From the NCBI RefSeq assembly GCF_000243135.2, contig NC_019903.1, forward strand, positions 3,386,001 to 3,450,000: a stretch of 64,000 nt of DNA, read 5' to 3'. This stretch comes from Desulfitobacterium dichloroeliminans LMG P-21439. GTDB taxonomy: Bacteria > Bacillota > Desulfitobacteriia > Desulfitobacteriales > Desulfitobacteriaceae. The translations under genes were made by a program, and so were the position numbers. Below the pieces are notes generated by a model, which saw nothing but the letters and a program-made list of their open reading frames with translations, was not told the DNA's origin and made no database searches. This document shows, piece after piece, positions 50,858 to 61,761 of this stretch. Position 1 is the first letter of the stretch. Every line of letters begins with the position of its first letter.

Positions 50858-52198
50858 ATGTCAGTTGAACGCCCGTCCCTCTTAAAAAAACTACCGTTTC
50901 CCTCTTTTCCTTTTAAGAAAAAAGCTGATAAGGGAACAACGAAAGCAAGTTCCAAGAAAACGAAGCAAAAGAAGATGCTCATCTATGGAATCATTGCCCT
51001 TCTTATTCTTTCCGCTGTGGTGGTTTCGCGTTTGAAGCCACTTGAAGGAGCAGTTATGACCCTTCAGCCCCAAGAATTTATCAAGGGTTTTACGGAGGAG
51101 GGACAAGTTTTAGCTGCCAAGGAATGGCCTCTGTATAATGCAGTGAATGCCAAGGTCGCTCTAATCTCGGTTCAGAACGGGGATCAGGTAAGGAAAGGGC
51201 AGGTTCTTCTAGAGCTGAATACCCAGGATATACGTTATCAGCTGGATGCTTTAAAAGCGCAGCGTAAAAGCGTGGAAGGACAACGCCTCCAAGCCCATAG
51301 CAATCCGTATCCGGCCTTGATTCAGCAGCAAAATCTTCTGATTACCCAAGCAGAAAAAGACCATTTGGCTCAGCAAGAAAATCTTACCCGTAGCAAGTCT
51401 CTTTATGAAGCTGGAGCTCTTTCCCTTGTTCAATATGAAGACGCCCAGCGGCAAGCGGAAAGGGCCCAGAATTTCCTGACGCAACAGAAGACCGCCTTGG
51501 AATTAATCTATGAACAGCACCAGCCTCAACAAGGCACCGAACAGTTTTACGGCGGTCAAATAGAAGCCCTTGATGCCCAAATCGCCCAGATCGAAAATCA
51601 AATTGTCCTTGCCCAAGTGACGGCTCCCGCCGATGGCTTGATTAAGGACTTGAACCTGAAGCAGGGAGAATGGGTTACCTCTGGGCAGCTTTTGCTGAAT
51701 CTTTTCCAAAACTCTTCTTATAAGGTAGAGAGCTATGTTTTAGCTAGCGAGGCTTCTGCGATCAAGCCGGGAGACACTGTGGAAACCATACAGGATAGTA
51801 GCCTAGAGGATCTGATCTTGACGGGACAGATCGAAAGCATCGAGCCTTCGGCGGTAGAACGCATTTCTCCCTTAGGACTTAAGGAGAATCGGGTAAAGGC
51901 GAGCATCCTTCTGCACAGTGACACACCTCTAATTATCGGCAGTACTCTGGATGTAAATTTCACAACCCATCAAGAGTCTGCTCAAATCGTAGTCCCCAAA
52001 ACAGTCCTTTTTCCTTACGGTGAGGAAGAGGCGGTTTGGGTAGTTCGTGCAGGAGTAGCCCACATTCAGCCCGTAGTTAAAGGTATGGAAAACAACCGAG
52101 AAGTCATTATACTGGAAGGGCTCATCGCCGGTGATCAACTTCTATTAGAAAATGACTTACCTGGCCTTAAGGAAGGAAAGAAAATTAAGTCCTTATAA
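50858..52198 (+). CDS. HlyD/MacA-type membrane-fusion protein
   Basis: 446 aa. A cytoplasmic lysine-rich N-terminus (residues 1-43) is followed by one membrane helix (MLIYGIIALLILSAVVVS), then a biotinyl-lipoyl-like half (VALISVQNGDQVRKGQVLLE), a coiled-coil hairpin (about 130-240), the second lipoyl half (VTAPADGLIKDLNLKQGEW), a beta-barrel and a membrane-proximal domain. The order is that of MacA/HlyD proteins. In a monoderm it would channel substrate from the FtsX permease across the wall. Last gene of the operon before a terminator. Confidence 0.9.
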   Translation: MSVERPSLLKKLPFPSFPFKKKADKGTTKASSKKTKQKKMLIYGIIALLILSAVVVSRLKPLEGAVMTLQPQEFIKGFTEEGQVLAAKEWPLYNAVNAKVALISVQNGDQVRKGQVLLELNTQDIRYQLDALKAQRKSVEGQRLQAHSNPYPALIQQQNLLITQAEKDHLAQQENLTRSKSLYEAGALSLVQYEDAQRQAERAQNFLTQQKTALELIYEQHQPQQGTEQFYGGQIEALDAQIAQIENQIVLAQVTAPADGLIKDLNLKQGEWVTSGQLLLNLFQNSSYKVESYVLASEASAIKPGDTVETIQDSSLEDLILTGQIESIEPSAVERISPLGLKENRVKASILLHSDTPLIIGSTLDVNFTTHQESAQIVVPKTVLFPYGEEEAVWVVRAGVAHIQPVVKGMENNREVIILEGLIAGDQLLLENDLPGLKEGKKIKSL

Positions 52199-52247
52199 GG
52201 TATCAAGCCACACTAGGAGCTGAAAAATCATCCTCTTTATGTAAATC

Positions 52248-52300
52248 GCCCGCAGAGTCTCTTCCTAATGAAGGGACACCGCGGGCTTTTTTCTTTTTTC
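52248..52300 (+). terminator. Terminator of the tetR-efflux operon
   Basis: GCCCGC...GCGGGC stem with more pairing inside, followed by TTTTTTCTTTTTT. Confidence 0.9.
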
Positions 52301-52325
52301 TACAACAGGCTATCTATCATAAAAG

Positions 52326-53903
52326 TTATTCTGCTTTTAGTCCTGCCAAGAGAGTCGCTTTTGCTGATAGCGGATGATTACTTAGAGTAAAGACAAAAAC
52401 ATCTTCTTGGGCATCATAAGCTGAAAGATACCAGTCTAAGTGGCGAAGAGCGTTGTTCTCCATCAGCGAGTGCCAGGTCCCCTTTTCTAGATCATAATAG
52501 CTAAGCCTAGCTGTTTTTAGGTTATAGCTTTCATCCAAAACTGTTTCCAAGGCATATAATTTACGGTCGTCCCCTTTGAAGTACCTTATGTACTTGTCTT
52601 TAGGAGCATCCTTCACGAGATAGGTTTCTTGAGCAGTCTGGATATTCCTTATGACTGGGTTGTCATACTCTGCATAAGAGGGGCCATTACTGTAAATATG
52701 GGTATTATCAAACCATTTGATATAGTTGGTCTCTTCTTGATCCGCTAGAAAAAAGCGATGATCAGAACCGGACACCTCTATGGTCCCCGTCCCTACTAAC
52801 CACTCATAGCCAAACATCCTATATAAGATGTGACTAGAATCCGGTGAAAATACTGGACCACGTGGCGCTTGTGTATCCATTCCATGAGGATCTGATCCGA
52901 TCTGGGAAGGAACAATGAGCTTGCCGTTTTCGAAATTGCCATCATAGACGGTGATGCCCTTCTTGCCGGCAAGGACGATGGTCTTCCCATCCGGAGTAAT
53001 ATCTATGTCATTTGGAGTCAATTCTTGCTCTGGGTAGGGCATTTCTTTGATGGTCTTAAAGTCTTCCCGGTTGACAATCAGTATTTCCTCTTGAAGCATT
53101 ACGGCCATTCGATTCTCTTCAAGTAGCTTAACCCGTATCGGTAGATACTCTTCCTTAGTGGAAATCCCCGTATAAAAATCGGAACCTGTAATCAAGTCGT
53201 GAACATAGGCACGGATTTCTAGGTCGTTTCTAAAAACAATCAGGTTTTTCCCTTGACCCAAGTTCAAGATTTGGATGGCATTCTCAAATCCATCTTTTTG
53301 GGCCTGTTCAGTTTGGAGGTAAAAAAGCGACGGCTCGCTGGGTTGAGTCTGACCAGGCTGCCATAAGGGATAATCAATCTGGCGTATTTGGGCCAGAGTC
53401 TTACCCTCTAAATTTCGATAGTTTCTTTTCTCTTGGGCGATTTCCTGTGCAGGGTAGGTTACTCCCCCCACAATCTTATCCTCGTGGAAATAAACTTCCG
53501 CAACTTGCTGGTTTTCAATATTAAAAGTAACGACCCTTAGCGCAACCGAGCCATAACCTATTTTTTCAGAAGCTTTCTGCAGCGAATCGTTAAGGAACGC
53601 GTCAAGGAGTTGGATTTCAGGTCTATTCGCTAGATTATCCCAAGTAATCGTTCTTTCATCACCCGCAGCGGCTTGAGTCACCGGTTCAAGGGGAATTATT
53701 CCGTAGTTCAGGAGATAGTCTTTAGTCTCTTGGATTTTCCCTTCATAAATCTTGTCCTCTTCTACCGGATTTTTATCGCCTTTCTGCTCGTTTCCACTAG
53801 GCTGTTGTTGACCGCAAGCAGCTAAAGAGAGGGTTAAGATACATGCCATAAGAAGCAAAAGAACGTCTTTTACTATCATAGATTTTTCGCGACTCCTCTG
53901 CAT
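52326..53903 (-). CDS. Secreted lipoprotein, beta-propeller-like
   Basis: 525 aa from ATG 53903 behind AGGAGG. A lipoprotein signal is present: MIVKDVLLLLMACILTLSLA then the lipobox LAAC. After a Gln/Pro-rich linker, the central part shows WD/TolB-like repeats, e.g. DIDITPDGKTIVLAGKKGI and GPVFSPDSSHILYRMFG, so a beta-propeller is likely from about residue 210 on. Residues 60-190 resemble GerMN-like or other small extracytoplasmic domains. The function is unknown. It is separated from glpK by 66 bp on the same strand and could be cotranscribed. Confidence 0.75.
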   Translation of the reverse strand: MQRSREKSMIVKDVLLLLMACILTLSLAACGQQQPSGNEQKGDKNPVEEDKIYEGKIQETKDYLLNYGIIPLEPVTQAAAGDERTITWDNLANRPEIQLLDAFLNDSLQKASEKIGYGSVALRVVTFNIENQQVAEVYFHEDKIVGGVTYPAQEIAQEKRNYRNLEGKTLAQIRQIDYPLWQPGQTQPSEPSLFYLQTEQAQKDGFENAIQILNLGQGKNLIVFRNDLEIRAYVHDLITGSDFYTGISTKEEYLPIRVKLLEENRMAVMLQEEILIVNREDFKTIKEMPYPEQELTPNDIDITPDGKTIVLAGKKGITVYDGNFENGKLIVPSQIGSDPHGMDTQAPRGPVFSPDSSHILYRMFGYEWLVGTGTIEVSGSDHRFFLADQEETNYIKWFDNTHIYSNGPSYAEYDNPVIRNIQTAQETYLVKDAPKDKYIRYFKGDDRKLYALETVLDESYNLKTARLSYYDLEKGTWHSLMENNALRHLDWYLSAYDAQEDVFVFTLSNHPLSAKATLLAGLKAE

Positions 53904-53969
53904 AAAGGTTTCCTCCTTTACTTTGGACCAGAACCCAAAAGCCCTATCCGTTTCTTTTTATAGTGTCGT

Positions 53970-55463
<1,494 letters not shown>

Positions 55464-55541
55464 TCACAGCCGGTAGTTTTCCAGTTTCTTCTTCCTTTAT
55501 ATCATGAGCAGCGGTGTTTTAAAAGAGCATTCTCTCCTTAG

Positions 55542-55576
55542 CCCAAGTAAGGAGGGCAAAGCCCTCCTTACTTGGG
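55542..55576. repeat. Perfect 16-bp-arm hairpin downstream of the cyclase-like gene
   Basis: CCCAAGTAAGGAGGGC, AAA, then its exact complement. No T run on the minus strand; a weak terminator or a REP-type element. GGGACCTGTCCC lies beside it. Confidence 0.55.
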
Positions 55577-55604
55577 TGAATCAGGGACCTGTCCCCTTGA
55601 CTCA

Positions 55605-57182
55605 CTATTTCACTTTTGCAAACAATTGTTCATATCGACTTAAGGCACGTATGGCTGTCAGTACAGCGGTGATAGGCTCTTCATAGTCCCATCCTTTAGC
55701 ATAGATCGCCTTATATGAAGGTTTAAAAGAACCCATAAGATTTTGAGAGTTGATTAGATTGAGGATTCCTTTATCAAGGACTTCCTTGGGAACCGCCCTT
55801 CCATAGCGCAAGAGGCCGGACAAAGCTAACCCTGTCTCCGCAGCAGAACCCCAACCACCATCTTCTCCTTGGGATTGTAGGATAAAGTTGATGGCCTTTT
55901 GCCTCGCCCCCCAAATATCCCGTGTCAGATAGAGTTGTTGCCAGTTAAATTTCCACTTATCAAAAAGTTCGAGTGCCTGGGCTGTACAGTAGACTGGCCC
56001 TTCATACCAAGAGGAGGGAAAGGCTCCTTTTACGTCCTGCTGAGATAATAACCAACTAAGCCCGCGGTAAATGGCTCCCTCTTGAGATCTTGCTCGTTGC
56101 CATAAAGCCTCTAAAGCATGAATCGTTACATCGGCGCTTGGAATATACACAGGAAAATCTGAGGTAATCTGAGGTGGTGTCCCTTGAAAGCTAGGAAAGG
56201 TGCTCCAGCTGCCATCAGCATTTTGCATCTTTTTAAGCAACTGAATTCCTGAAGGGTTTTCTACCCCTACTTGATGGAGGCCGATTAAGGCTACTGCCGT
56301 GTCGTCCAAATCTGGATGAGTATAGGGAGGGGTGCTGCCATAGCTTCCATCTGTATTCTGGGCCTTCTTTAGCCAAGCAACGCCTCGTTCTAACCAGGGA
56401 TTTTCTTCTAAACTTTCTGCTGTTTCTGCGGTGATGCCGATAGCCCAGCCCATGGCCCAGTTCTTAAGTTGATCAAAGGCAGGCCATCCTCCGTTGGCAT
56501 ACTGCTTACGCAAAAGCCAGCGACCAGCTTTTTGACAGGGCTCTGAATACCCTTTCAAACGCATAATTGCAAGTACGGCTAGACTGGTACCAATAATATC
56601 CTCAGACCATGAGCCATCCGGCATTTGGGTACTGAGGAGATACTGTATTCCTACCCTTAGTCCTTCTTGAGATTCTGTGGCAAGAAGTGACGCTGCTACT
56701 ACAACCGGTCGGCCATAGATCGGCAATTTGGCTAAAACCTTCTCTTCTAGAATATTGGGAATCACAATCTCTTCAGGAGTCGGCCCTTCCAGACCGGGCA
56801 CTACCCTCTGCCCTAAAGTTAAAATCATTTGAGAGAATTGCCTTGCCTGAGATAAAATCTGGAGCTTGGCCATCCATCCCCCTTGGCTCCCTTGCAGGGC
56901 TAATCTGGCAATCTTGGTTATCTCTTCATCGGGTTGACTGTCGGGGACCTTCCCCCAGCCTCCTCTGTTATTCTGCCATAACCACTGTATACCTCGCTGT
57001 TGAGCACCTTTGAATTCTCGCCCCAAGGCTAGCAAAGCTAATGAAGCTAGCGCCGTTGCCCCTGGACTAAGAGAGACGCCATGGTGTTGATCTAGCTTAT
57101 CCGCTAAAATCTGCTCCACACCTTCAGATACATAACGCGTAGCTTTATCTAAAGATTCCCTTAAATTCTTGTCAAAATGCAA
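55605..57182 (-). CDS. Squalene-hopene cyclase-like (class II terpene cyclase family) protein, short form
   Basis: 525 aa from TTG 57182, whose GGAGGTGA site stands six bases upstream (the frame extends to 57200 without one). The class II acid motif DxDD is present as HPDLDDTAVALIGL (residue ~291), and QxxxGxW-type repeats recur (MQNADGSWST, TQMPDGSWSED, QGEDGGWGS). It is about 100 residues shorter than squalene-hopene or sporulenol cyclases. A prenyl chain or polycyclic terpene role is likely. No prenyl-synthase gene is adjacent, so the substrate is unknown. Confidence 0.8.
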   Translation of the reverse strand: MHFDKNLRESLDKATRYVSEGVEQILADKLDQHHGVSLSPGATALASLALLALGREFKGAQQRGIQWLWQNNRGGWGKVPDSQPDEEITKIARLALQGSQGGWMAKLQILSQARQFSQMILTLGQRVVPGLEGPTPEEIVIPNILEEKVLAKLPIYGRPVVVAASLLATESQEGLRVGIQYLLSTQMPDGSWSEDIIGTSLAVLAIMRLKGYSEPCQKAGRWLLRKQYANGGWPAFDQLKNWAMGWAIGITAETAESLEENPWLERGVAWLKKAQNTDGSYGSTPPYTHPDLDDTAVALIGLHQVGVENPSGIQLLKKMQNADGSWSTFPSFQGTPPQITSDFPVYIPSADVTIHALEALWQRARSQEGAIYRGLSWLLSQQDVKGAFPSSWYEGPVYCTAQALELFDKWKFNWQQLYLTRDIWGARQKAINFILQSQGEDGGWGSAAETGLALSGLLRYGRAVPKEVLDKGILNLINSQNLMGSFKPSYKAIYAKGWDYEEPITAVLTAIRALSRYEQLFAKVK

Positions 57183-57244
57183 TCGATCACCTCCATCCAT
57201 CTCTTCATCCTATGCTATAAAACAGTTTATGTTAGGAAATAACA

Positions 57245-57270
57245 AAACAGGAGGCTACTACCTCCTGTTT
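57245..57270 (-). terminator. Terminator after the DUF3793 gene
   Basis: AAACAGGAGG and CCTCCTGTTT form a 10-bp stem with TTTTGTT following on the minus strand. Confidence 0.85.
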
Positions 57271-57283
57271 GTTACTTGTCTTC

Positions 57284-57868
57284 TTATATACCAACCGACA
57301 TAACTGTTTCGATTACTTTTTCCCGTTCTTTATCATAGGCATTAAAGGTCTGAAGAGCTTTCTCGATATCTCGATAAACTTTCCAGTACTTACTGGCAAG
57401 ACAAGGTTCCCCTTTGTCTTCCATAAAAGTAATGACATCTTTCAAAGGATAACCGAGAAATAGACCTAACTCATGAGGACAGCTTATTTGATAACGTTTT
57501 TCTAGCATAACTAGATCATCCTCTAAAGCTTTAGTCCCATTATAGCCCAGCCCCTGCAGGAATTTTCTATTTTCCCTGCCAGATAAATACTCGACTAAAA
57601 CCTCGTCTTTGTAAAACAGGACAAATATTCGATCCCTTTTCTGCCAAAGTTCATAGTATCTGATTCCTAAGGGAGCACATACCTCATCCTTATAGTATTC
57701 CCAAAGCGCATAGGTATTGCGTTTGAGATTGGTAAACGCCATTAAGGTCGATGGTTTTATCCCAGCTATAGTCGGGGCAGCGTAATACTTTATCTTATAC
57801 AGAAGAAACTCTTTATCATTAAGTTCATCGAGTACTTGAAAGAATTCCATAATTGATCGGCTACCCAT
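57284..57868 (-). CDS. DUF3793 family protein
   Basis: 194 aa from ATG 57868, with GGAGG ten bases upstream; an extension to 57928 lacks a site. The family hallmark CPHELGLFLGYPLKDVITFM is present, and the N-terminal segment contains YYAAPTIAGIKPSTLMAF, also conserved. DUF3793 genes in Clostridia commonly sit near iron or molybdoenzyme genes, but no function is known. Here the neighbours are a cyclase-like gene and a dead torD. Confidence 0.82.
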   Translation of the reverse strand: MGSRSIMEFFQVLDELNDKEFLLYKIKYYAAPTIAGIKPSTLMAFTNLKRNTYALWEYYKDEVCAPLGIRYYELWQKRDRIFVLFYKDEVLVEYLSGRENRKFLQGLGYNGTKALEDDLVMLEKRYQISCPHELGLFLGYPLKDVITFMEDKGEPCLASKYWKVYRDIEKALQTFNAYDKEREKVIETVMSVGI

Positions 57869-58005
57869 AAAGCCTTCCTCCATTGCCAAGTTCGTATATA
57901 TCCATTTTGCCCGCGCAGCTGATTGCACATTCCTATCCTAAGCTAAAGCGACTTAAACAAGAAAAGGAACCCCCATATATAGAGATTCCTTGTGTTCGTA
58001 CAAAC

Positions 58006-58357
58006 CTATTGTGTATGATATTCTAGGATCCTTTTAAATTCCTCAAAACTTCCCTTTTCAAAGTACTCCTAAGCCAGTTGTGATAAATGAGCCATGAAGT
58101 CCAGTTTTAAGCCGATATGGTCATCGGCCTCATGAGGATAGTTTGAAGGCAAGAATTTGTATTTCAGATAAGCCCGACGGACATTCATTTCCATTGCTTC
58201 AGCCAGCGCACTTAAAACCTTAAAGTGCCTATCAAAGAGGTTTTCGTCCTCCTGAAGCAAAAGCTGTAGAGACTCTCGGGTGTGTGAGTTGGCAACCCTT
58301 AGTATTTCTACTTGGGGTTCTCCATCGAAAATTGTCTTGTTACACTTAATCGTTACT
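58006..58357 (-). pseudogene. torD-like chaperone gene, broken
   Basis: The frame reads IFDGEPQVEILRVANSHTRE at its start, then YLKYKFLPSNYPHEADDHIG and LKLDFMAHLSQLA before TAG at 58071-58069. Past this stop the same frame goes on with EYFEKGSFEEFKRILEYHTQ to another stop. The TorD motif EADDHIGLKLDF is unmistakable. Both the N-terminal third and the C-terminal end are missing, and the TAG is a nonsense change. A tandem ACTTAATCGTT repeat (58344-58365) marks the upstream boundary. Confidence 0.75.
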
Positions 58358-58427
58358 TAATCGTTACTTTTGTTCTCTTCTCTAGGTTATATGTTATACT
58401 TCATGTTGCAGGGGCTTAGACCCGCTT

Positions 58428-59129
58428 TTACTTCTTATCACCAAACTTATACCCAATACCCCAGACAGTTTGTAGGTACTTGGGCTTTGAGGGCTCATCC
58501 TCAATCTTTTCTCGTATCTTACGGATAAAGACAGCGATGCCGGTCAATTCACCCACATAATCTTCACCCCAAACATACGTTAGCAGCTGCTCCCGAGTAA
58601 AGACCTCCCCCGGGTGACTGGCCATATAAGCAAGAATCTTAAATTCCTTCGGTGTCAGTTCTATACGTTTGTCTTTTAATCTTGCTTCATATCGGTTAAA
58701 AAAAACCTCTAAGTCTCCCAATCTAGCGCTTTCCTTTTTCTCAACATCACCGCTTGCTCCTATTGGATGATCTCTTCGGCGGAGAAGCGCTTCGATTCGT
58801 AAAGATAACTCTAGAGAACTAAAGGGTTTGACAAGATAATCATCAGCTCCCGCTTTAAAGCCTACGCTTTTGTCCACAATATCCCCTTTGGCAGACAAAA
58901 TTATGATGGGGACATTACTTCCCCCCGCACGAAGCTTAGCACAGACATCAAACCCATTCATTTTCGGCATCATGACATCCAAAATCACCAGATCTGGCTG
59001 TTCTTCCTCAAAAACCTTTATAGCCTCAACACCATCGAATGCGTAGCAAAAATCATAGCCATCATCTGTGACAATGTGTTCGACCACAATACGAATGCTC
59101 TCTTCATCATCGGCCAACATAATCTTCAT
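58428..59129 (-). CDS. OmpR-family response regulator
   Basis: 233 aa. Receiver domain: phosphoacceptor Asp in LVILDVMMPKMNGFDV, Asp pair DDEE at the start, the Thr/Ser and Lys in IIILSAKGD and DDYLVKPFSS. The C-terminal winged-helix domain has the PKEFKILAYMASHPGEVFTR motif and the end WGIGYKFGDKK. It lies 54 bp after the sensor kinase on the same strand; the pair likely regulates one of the nearby molybdoenzyme operons. Confidence 0.93.
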   Translation of the reverse strand: MKIMLADDEESIRIVVEHIVTDDGYDFCYAFDGVEAIKVFEEEQPDLVILDVMMPKMNGFDVCAKLRAGGSNVPIIILSAKGDIVDKSVGFKAGADDYLVKPFSSLELSLRIEALLRRRDHPIGASGDVEKKESARLGDLEVFFNRYEARLKDKRIELTPKEFKILAYMASHPGEVFTREQLLTYVWGEDYVGELTGIAVFIRKIREKIEDEPSKPKYLQTVWGIGYKFGDKK

Positions 59130-59183
59130 CTAATTCCCTCCCTCGTCTGACAGGTGAAACCTCTTAAATTTACTCAAATAGAC

Positions 59184-60878
59184 TCAAAAATCCATCTTAC
59201 ACAAGTTTCCTTTATCTTCTCCTGCGGGAATTCCTACAGCAAACAAGCTGCCTTGCCCACATTCACTGACTACTTTAATCCAACCCCCGTGGAGTTCAGC
59301 TAGCTCCTTGGCCAAAGCTAACCCTAAACCGCTTCCGCTATACTGTCTATGAATAGAAGAATCACCCTGAACAAACTTGTCAAAGATATAGGGCAGGTCC
59401 TCTTTACGGATGCCAATTCCATTATCCTGAACGTTAATAAGGACTTCATTTTTGTCTAGATCATAGTTCACCCTAACTTCAATTTTCCCACCAGTTGGGG
59501 TGAATTTTATAGCATTGCTAACTAAATTCTCGACAATCCGTCGTAAACTTTCTCGATCCCCCTCAATGACAGGGACATCCGAACTGACAAGGCTTGAGAA
59601 ACTTATCCCCTTTTTCTCGATCAAGGGCTCAATGACACTTTCCACCGCATTAATCACGTCCACTAGATCTATTGGTTCTAGAACCAATTCTTTTCTTCCC
59701 GCTTCTATACGTGCCATGTCTAATATGTTGTTAATCATACTGAGAAGAACCAAACTATTACTTTTAATTTCCTGAACCATCTTCTGTTCTTTGTCTGCTA
59801 TAGAGGTCTTACCCCGCTCAAGCACTTCTGCAAAAGCAATTATTGAAGTCAGAGGCGTTCTCAATTCATGACTGACGATAGCTAGGAAGTCAGATTTATA
59901 CTGGTTATCCTCACGCAAGCGACGATTGGCTTCTTCAAGTTGAAGTCGCTGGGACTCTAAAACATCCATAGCTCGTGCCAAATCCTCTGTTCTTAGTCCT
60001 ACCTTTTTTTCTAGGTCATCGTAAAGATTTTGTAGTTCTCCCGTCATAACCTCAAAATGATCGGCTAAATCTCTAATTTCCGCTTGCGCTTCGATATCGT
60101 TTAAATCAACCCTTAAATTCCCCATTCTAACATGTTCTATTGCTTCTTTTAATTGGCTCAAAGGTTTTGTTACCAGTTTAGACATGGCATAATAGATGAG
60201 CATCACGAGAAGCAACGTCAGCAGAGAAATATAGGCTACTTGCTTAATGACATTCGATTGAATATTTTCAGTATACATATCTATAGGCATCACGATACTA
60301 ACAATACCCGCTAGGTCACCTGTTCTCCAACCTTCCTTGGGATAGCCTAAGATATCAAGCTCACCCTTAGGGTCGCCGTGACATTCCAAACAGTTTTCTT
60401 CAATCCGCATAGGAGCAGTGTAGCGAAAGGTATTTTCTCCGTCATACTCACTTATTTTGTAAAATTCCATAACTTCATCATCTGCAGAAAACTGGTTTAA
60501 AGCCTCTAATTCAAATTCGTCAGGAACATCAGCCTTATTACGGGGGTTAAAGTGAGTATAACGAATAGTGTAGCCGGTCTTTCTCCCAAACAATTTCCCT
60601 ATACTTTTACCAACTATAGAGCAGTGTAGCTTTTTAAAATTGTACTCACCATTGGCATCGTAATTAATCAGGTCTTGATTGATAACCATGAACTCCCACA
60701 CAGCATCCATTTGCTGAGATAGAACATATGCTTTTTCATGCATCTCGCGTTCTGCTTGGTTTTCTTGGGTTATGCCAATCCAAACCACATTCAATAGGAG
60801 TGAAACAGCCAAAATACCGACAAATAATATGATAAATCGAGTTCTTATCCTCGTATCCTTAAACTTCAGCCCAATCAC
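59184..60878 (-). CDS. Sensor histidine kinase with a heme-binding DUF3365 sensor domain
   Basis: 564 aa. One N-terminal helix (IILFVGILAVSLLLNVVWI), an extracytoplasmic DUF3365/Tll0287-like domain (about 40-210) with CLECHGDPKG (CxxCH c-type heme motif), a second helix (AYISLLTLLLVMLIYYA), HAMP, coiled coil, HisKA with FLAIVSHELRTPLTSII (His), and HATPase with N box (ENLVSNAIKFTP), G1 (VQDNGIGIRKE) and G2 (GSGLGLALAKELAEL). The heme may sense redox, O2, NO or CO. The start is not sure: GTG 60878 has poor spacing to its own AGGGGG. Confidence 0.92.
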   Translation of the reverse strand: MIGLKFKDTRIRTRFIILFVGILAVSLLLNVVWIGITQENQAEREMHEKAYVLSQQMDAVWEFMVINQDLINYDANGEYNFKKLHCSIVGKSIGKLFGRKTGYTIRYTHFNPRNKADVPDEFELEALNQFSADDEVMEFYKISEYDGENTFRYTAPMRIEENCLECHGDPKGELDILGYPKEGWRTGDLAGIVSIVMPIDMYTENIQSNVIKQVAYISLLTLLLVMLIYYAMSKLVTKPLSQLKEAIEHVRMGNLRVDLNDIEAQAEIRDLADHFEVMTGELQNLYDDLEKKVGLRTEDLARAMDVLESQRLQLEEANRRLREDNQYKSDFLAIVSHELRTPLTSIIAFAEVLERGKTSIADKEQKMVQEIKSNSLVLLSMINNILDMARIEAGRKELVLEPIDLVDVINAVESVIEPLIEKKGISFSSLVSSDVPVIEGDRESLRRIVENLVSNAIKFTPTGGKIEVRVNYDLDKNEVLINVQDNGIGIRKEDLPYIFDKFVQGDSSIHRQYSGSGLGLALAKELAELHGGWIKVVSECGQGSLFAVGIPAGEDKGNLCKMDF

Positions 60879-61001
60879 CCCCTACTGTCCAACACATGCT
60901 TACAGTATAGCATTTATTCCGTGCTCTATAGGATAAGATTATTCTTCCAGCCTTCTTCGTGCCAAGTGATTGTCACGTCTTGTCTGTGGCAACGTAAAAT
61001 G

Positions 61002-61041
61002 GCGAAAGAGTCATCTTCATCAGACGACCTCTTTCGCTTTT
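61002..61041 (-). terminator. Terminator of the third molybdoenzyme operon
   Basis: GCGAAAGAG and CTCTTTCGC pair around further TC/GA matches, beyond the torD stop on the minus strand. Confidence 0.65.
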
Positions 61042-61076
61042 AAACCCTGTACTTCCTCGATACTAGAAAGATCAGA

Positions 61077-61757
61077 TTAAGTTGTTTCTTCATTCATTTC
61101 TTCTAACAGTTCTAAGTCCCAGAGAAGCACTCCCCAGATTAACTCTATTAACCCAGGATAGAAACCAATTGAACCATGCAAGCTTGCATCCTTGGAAAAA
61201 TCAGCAATCCAAGTCAAGGGGTGATCCTTTATAAAGCTGATCTGACTCTCAATTACTGCTTTCGTAGAGGTCTCTTCACTATCCGAGGTTAAAGCCTCGC
61301 ATAACCGATCACCTGCCGAGGCTAGAAAAATCAATTCTAATCCCATGTGATCTTCCGGCATCCTATGTTTAAACTTGAATTCAAATCCATTTTGCCGAAA
61401 TAGCTCTCTGACTTGCAAGGTGGGTCCACCAAAAACTAACTTTTCCGGAGTACGGTATACTGATTCCCAAGGAGGAGCTTTGGGTTGACCAGGCCCCAAG
61501 AAAAGGTCAGTGTATTCGAAGTGTATTTCTTGAATGGCTTGGGAAGCTGATAATCTTTCTAACTCTTCTGTACATCGAATTAACTTATTCAAGCCATTCT
61601 GCATTTGTAAATTAGCAGCGTCCAGGGGGAATTCCAGCCAGAACTGTCCTCGGATAATTTCCTCATTATCTATTTGTATAGGCTCCAATAAGCAATTACC
61701 TAAAAAACTATAGAGTCTAGACCGCAAGCTGCATACCTCTTCCCAAGAAACAGCCAT
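61077..61757 (-). CDS. TorD-family molybdoenzyme maturation chaperone
   Basis: 226 aa with PPWESVYRTPEKLVFGGPTL and EDHMGLELIFLA, both typical of the TorD family. It is four bases after the NrfD-like gene, with GGAGG nine bases before ATG 61757, as the last gene of the operon (catalytic subunit - ferredoxin - NrfD - TorD). Dedicated to the upstream catalytic subunit by position. Its sequence differs strongly from the TorD at 5812, in line with a separate partner. Confidence 0.9.
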   Translation of the reverse strand: MAVSWEEVCSLRSRLYSFLGNCLLEPIQIDNEEIIRGQFWLEFPLDAANLQMQNGLNKLIRCTEELERLSASQAIQEIHFEYTDLFLGPGQPKAPPWESVYRTPEKLVFGGPTLQVRELFRQNGFEFKFKHRMPEDHMGLELIFLASAGDRLCEALTSDSEETSTKAVIESQISFIKDHPLTWIADFSKDASLHGSIGFYPGLIELIWGVLLWDLELLEEMNEETT

Positions 61758-61761
61758 GATA

